A DNA stretch of 64,000 nt. Origin: Pacificispira sp002696645. Its GTDB lineage: Bacteria; Pseudomonadota; Alphaproteobacteria; UBA8366; Aestuariispiraceae. The notes beneath the pieces were generated by a model that searched no databases, was not told the origin of the DNA, and saw nothing but the letters and a program-made list of their open reading frames with translations. A program made the translations under genes and the position numbers. The number at the start of each line of letters is the position of its first letter. The stretch's first letter is position 1. The stretch is taken from assembly GCF_048892425.1 (NCBI RefSeq), contig NZ_JBLZHU010000009.1, forward strand, positions 1-64,000, written 5' to 3'. Below are positions 62,240 through 64,000 of this stretch, piece after piece.

Positions 62240-63535
62240 TTAGCGATTGGTGAACTTCATTTCGATGCGGCGGTTGCGGCGGAGGGCTTCGTCGCTGTTT
62301 CCAGTATCCAGGGGCTGATATTGGGCAAAGCCTGCTGCGGACATCCTGTTCGGGTCGATACCGCGGCTTTCCAGGAATTTCACCACTGAAATCGCCCGGG
62401 CTGTCGACAATTCCCAGTTTGACGGGAATTGCGCGGTTCTGATCGGAATCTTATCGGTATGACCATTGACTTGCAGGACCCAGTCAATATCGGACGGGAT
62501 CCGTGCGGCGATTTCTTTTAGCGTATCGGCAAAGCTGATCAACTGGACCTGACCGGCCGGGCCCAATTCGGCCTGGCCCTGTTCGAACAGGACTTCTGAT
62601 TGGAAGACAAAGCGGTCCCCAACGATGCGGATGTCGCTGCGATTGCCCAGGATTTCGCGCAGCTTCCCAAAGAATTCAGAACGATAGCGCGCCAGTTCCT
62701 GAACCTTTCCGGCCAGGGCGACATTCAGACGTTTGCCCAGATCGACGATCTGTGACTGTTGCGCCGCGTCGCGCGCCTCTGAGACTTCCAGCAGCTTATT
62801 CAATTCCGCGATCTGGTCATTCAAGGCCTGAATCTGGTCGTTCAACAGCGCGGTTTCAGCCCGTGCGGCGACCAGATCCTTTTGCTTGTCATCCAGTTTC
62901 AGCGCCTCATTGGCCAGTCGCCCCTGCAATTCGTCCCGCAGGGAGATCAGGGCTTCAACTTCGCGCTCAAGCTTGGCCAGATCGCTCAGTTGCGCCTGGA
63001 TTTTTTCCTTATCGGCGTCGATTATTTTATAGGCGTCTTCCAGTTCTTTTGAGACCTGTTCCCGCTCTGACTCCAGGGATTCAAGCCGGGTTCGCGCCTC
63101 ATTCAGGTCTTTTTGCACAGCGGCCGTTTCATCATTTTTAACGGTAAGGCGGCTCAGAAGGTCGCGGTTGTTGTTGTTTGCGGCATCCAGTTCTGATGCC
63201 AGCGACGCATTCTCGCCGCGCAATTGAAAGATCTGGGATTCCAACGCGTCCTGACGCTGCAGCGATGCGCGCAATTGTTCGGTCACATTGGACAGGTTGG
63301 TTCGGATCTCAGCAGAAGACTCCCGCTCCAGAGCCAGCATATCGGCCAATTCCGAAACCCGGTTCTGCAGCCTGTCCAGGGCCTTATCGCGGCCAATGAT
63401 TTCTTCATTCAGATAAAACTGGGAGACGACAAAGATCATCAAAAGAAAGATGATGACCATCAATAGCGAGGCCAGCGCATCCACAAAGCCGGGCCAGATA
63501 TCCAGATTGGCGCGTTGTCGACGGGCATATGCCAT
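62240..63535 (-). CDS. OmpA/MotB-like peptidoglycan-binding protein with coiled coil
   Basis: 431 residues. N-terminal IWPGFVDALASLLMVIIFLLMIFVVSQFYL is a MotB-like plug/transmembrane helix with an Asp, then a coiled coil of about 230 residues and a C-terminal OmpA-like domain (about 305-431, VNGHTDKIPI ... NWELSTARAISVVKFLESRGIDP). It is the conserved alphaproteobacterial partner of a MotA-like channel and ties it to peptidoglycan. The MotA-like gene is directly upstream. Confidence 0.85.
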   Translation of the reverse strand: MAYARRQRANLDIWPGFVDALASLLMVIIFLLMIFVVSQFYLNEEIIGRDKALDRLQNRVSELADMLALERESSAEIRTNLSNVTEQLRASLQRQDALESQIFQLRGENASLASELDAANNNNRDLLSRLTVKNDETAAVQKDLNEARTRLESLESEREQVSKELEDAYKIIDADKEKIQAQLSDLAKLEREVEALISLRDELQGRLANEALKLDDKQKDLVAARAETALLNDQIQALNDQIAELNKLLEVSEARDAAQQSQIVDLGKRLNVALAGKVQELARYRSEFFGKLREILGNRSDIRIVGDRFVFQSEVLFEQGQAELGPAGQVQLISFADTLKEIAARIPSDIDWVLQVNGHTDKIPIRTAQFPSNWELSTARAISVVKFLESRGIDPNRMSAAGFAQYQPLDTGNSDEALRRNRRIEMKFTNR

Positions 63536-63599
63536 AGACTATCGGCTCCTCACGCCATCAGATTGTCGGGCAGAATATCGGGAAAACAGTTTGGACGTA

Positions 63600-64000
63600 T
63601 TACGCATTACCGCTGTCCTTCAGACCCGCAATCGTGCGGGCCAGAATACGCAACTCACCGCGCAATTCCTGGACCGTTTCGGCACGACCCCGCGCCGTAT
63701 CTTCCAACAAGCGCGCCAGATGCATATCGATGTTGCGGATATGGCGGCCGGATTCTGCATCAAAGGCGCCTTTGCCAGACGTTTCTGACAGTTTGACAAG
63801 CACATCTTTCAGGCCCTTTTGCCCCTCTGCCAGGCGCAGCATCAGGTCATGTTCGGTGCGCATCGTGTCGACCAGGGTCGACAGCTTTTCGTTCAGCAGG
63901 CCGAAATCCTGTTGTGATGATTGGCGGTTTTCTTCGGCCCGCGCCATGGTGCGTTGCAGGCTTTCCAGGCTGTCGGCCGTTTGCTCAAGCAGGGCCTGAA
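63600..64000 (-). CDS. MotA/TolQ-like proton channel protein, C-terminal part (cut by window edge)
   Basis: About 133 codons to the edge, with no stop, ending DSGNA at 63600. The visible part is all charged coiled coil (SLQRTMARAEENRQSSQQDF, LMLRLAEGQKGLKDVLVKLSE, LRGELRILARTIAGLKD), the tail typical of the MotA-like partner of such OmpA-like proteins. The channel helices lie beyond 64000. It would be cotranscribed with the OmpA-like gene (64-bp gap). Confidence 0.7.
   Translation of the reverse strand, partial: QALLEQTADSLESLQRTMARAEENRQSSQQDFGLLNEKLSTLVDTMRTEHDLMLRLAEGQKGLKDVLVKLSETSGKGAFDAESGRHIRNIDMHLARLLEDTARGRAETVQELRGELRILARTIAGLKDSGNA

Noticed and set aside
62240..64000. A Zorya-like (ZorA/ZorB) anti-phage pair
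   Set aside because: MotA-like and OmpA-like proteins with long coiled coils recall ZorA/ZorB, but the OmpA-like protein has the N-terminal sequence and layout of the conserved chromosomal pair found across alphaproteobacteria, and no ZorC, ZorD or ZorE gene is next to it. The neighbouring AT-rich gene is convergent and does not look like a Zorya effector.

Overview
The window looks like chromosome from a free-living, probably marine alphaproteobacterium close to the Rhodospirillales. The evidence is gene content: a C4-pathway 5-aminolevulinate synthase (hemA), a TrcR/DUF1013 cell-cycle regulator, a DivK-like receiver, a phasin, DUF1127, a MotA-like/OmpA-like coiled-coil pair, a tripartite TRAP transporter and a DMSP-lyase-type cupin. 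No rRNA, tRNA, insertion sequence, integrase or CRISPR array was seen.

Layout. 1-890: the tail of an unidentified gene, then about 700 bp of non-coding palindromic repeats in a compound tandem array (period about 226 bp). 0.9-7.5 kb: c-type cytochromes (a diheme cytochrome, cytochrome c' and a c4-like diheme protein) around an FAD/GcvT dimethylglycine-dehydrogenase-like oxidoreductase, a DddL-like cupin and a PhyH dioxygenase; this resembles an osmolyte (betaine/DMSP) catabolism island. 7.5-10 kb: envelope and stress genes (DUF883 with a holin-X-like partner, an encapsulin-type ferritin with no shell gene, a secreted fasciclin protein). 10-13.7 kb: a translationally coupled four-gene operon (PLP dehydratase, PLP decarboxylase, PhzF, GNAT). 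13.8-24.1 kb: housekeeping genes (DUF1127, MocR regulator, S49 protease, TrcR, phasin, orphan Anbu protease, DacC-like carboxypeptidase, cupin, APC-like transporter, GNAT).

24.1-31.8 kb: two small paralogous acidic proteins precede a partial type VI secretion cluster in the order tssB-tssC-hcp-unknown-tssE-tssF-tssG. The membrane complex, baseplate TssK, ClpV and spike genes are not in the window. 31.8-37.1 kb: a leftward run of an HDRGGR-type alpha/beta hydrolase, DMT exporter, GDPD phosphodiesterase, sulfatase/phosphonate-monoester-hydrolase-like enzyme and CaCA antiporter. 37.2-47.8 kb: a TRAP transporter diverging from an AraC regulator, AzlCD exporter, an HyuA-HyuB (5-oxoprolinase-like) fusion, a MarR-like regulator and a Leu/Phe/Val dehydrogenase. 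An identical 21-bp site sits in front of both the TRAP operon and the hydantoinase gene, which argues for one regulon.

47.8-50.8 kb: gamma-carbonic anhydrase, CtpA protease, GNAT and a DivK-like receiver. 50.8-59.3 kb: leftward polyamine-type ABC transporter (ATPase, binding protein, two permeases) next to hemA and a class III aminotransferase. 59.5-64 kb: a ribokinase-family gene, an AT-richer polytopic membrane protein of unknown family, and the conserved OmpA-like/MotA-like pair, the last cut by the window edge.

Most interesting: the shell-less EncFtn ferritin, the DddL-like cupin beside an FAD/GcvT enzyme, the shared 21-bp operator, a nested hairpin that would hide the azlC start, a palindrome across the MocR start codon, paired repeats in the phasin promoter, the unknown gene inside the T6SS cluster, and the AT-rich membrane protein. 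Frames were read by eye; no database search was run.
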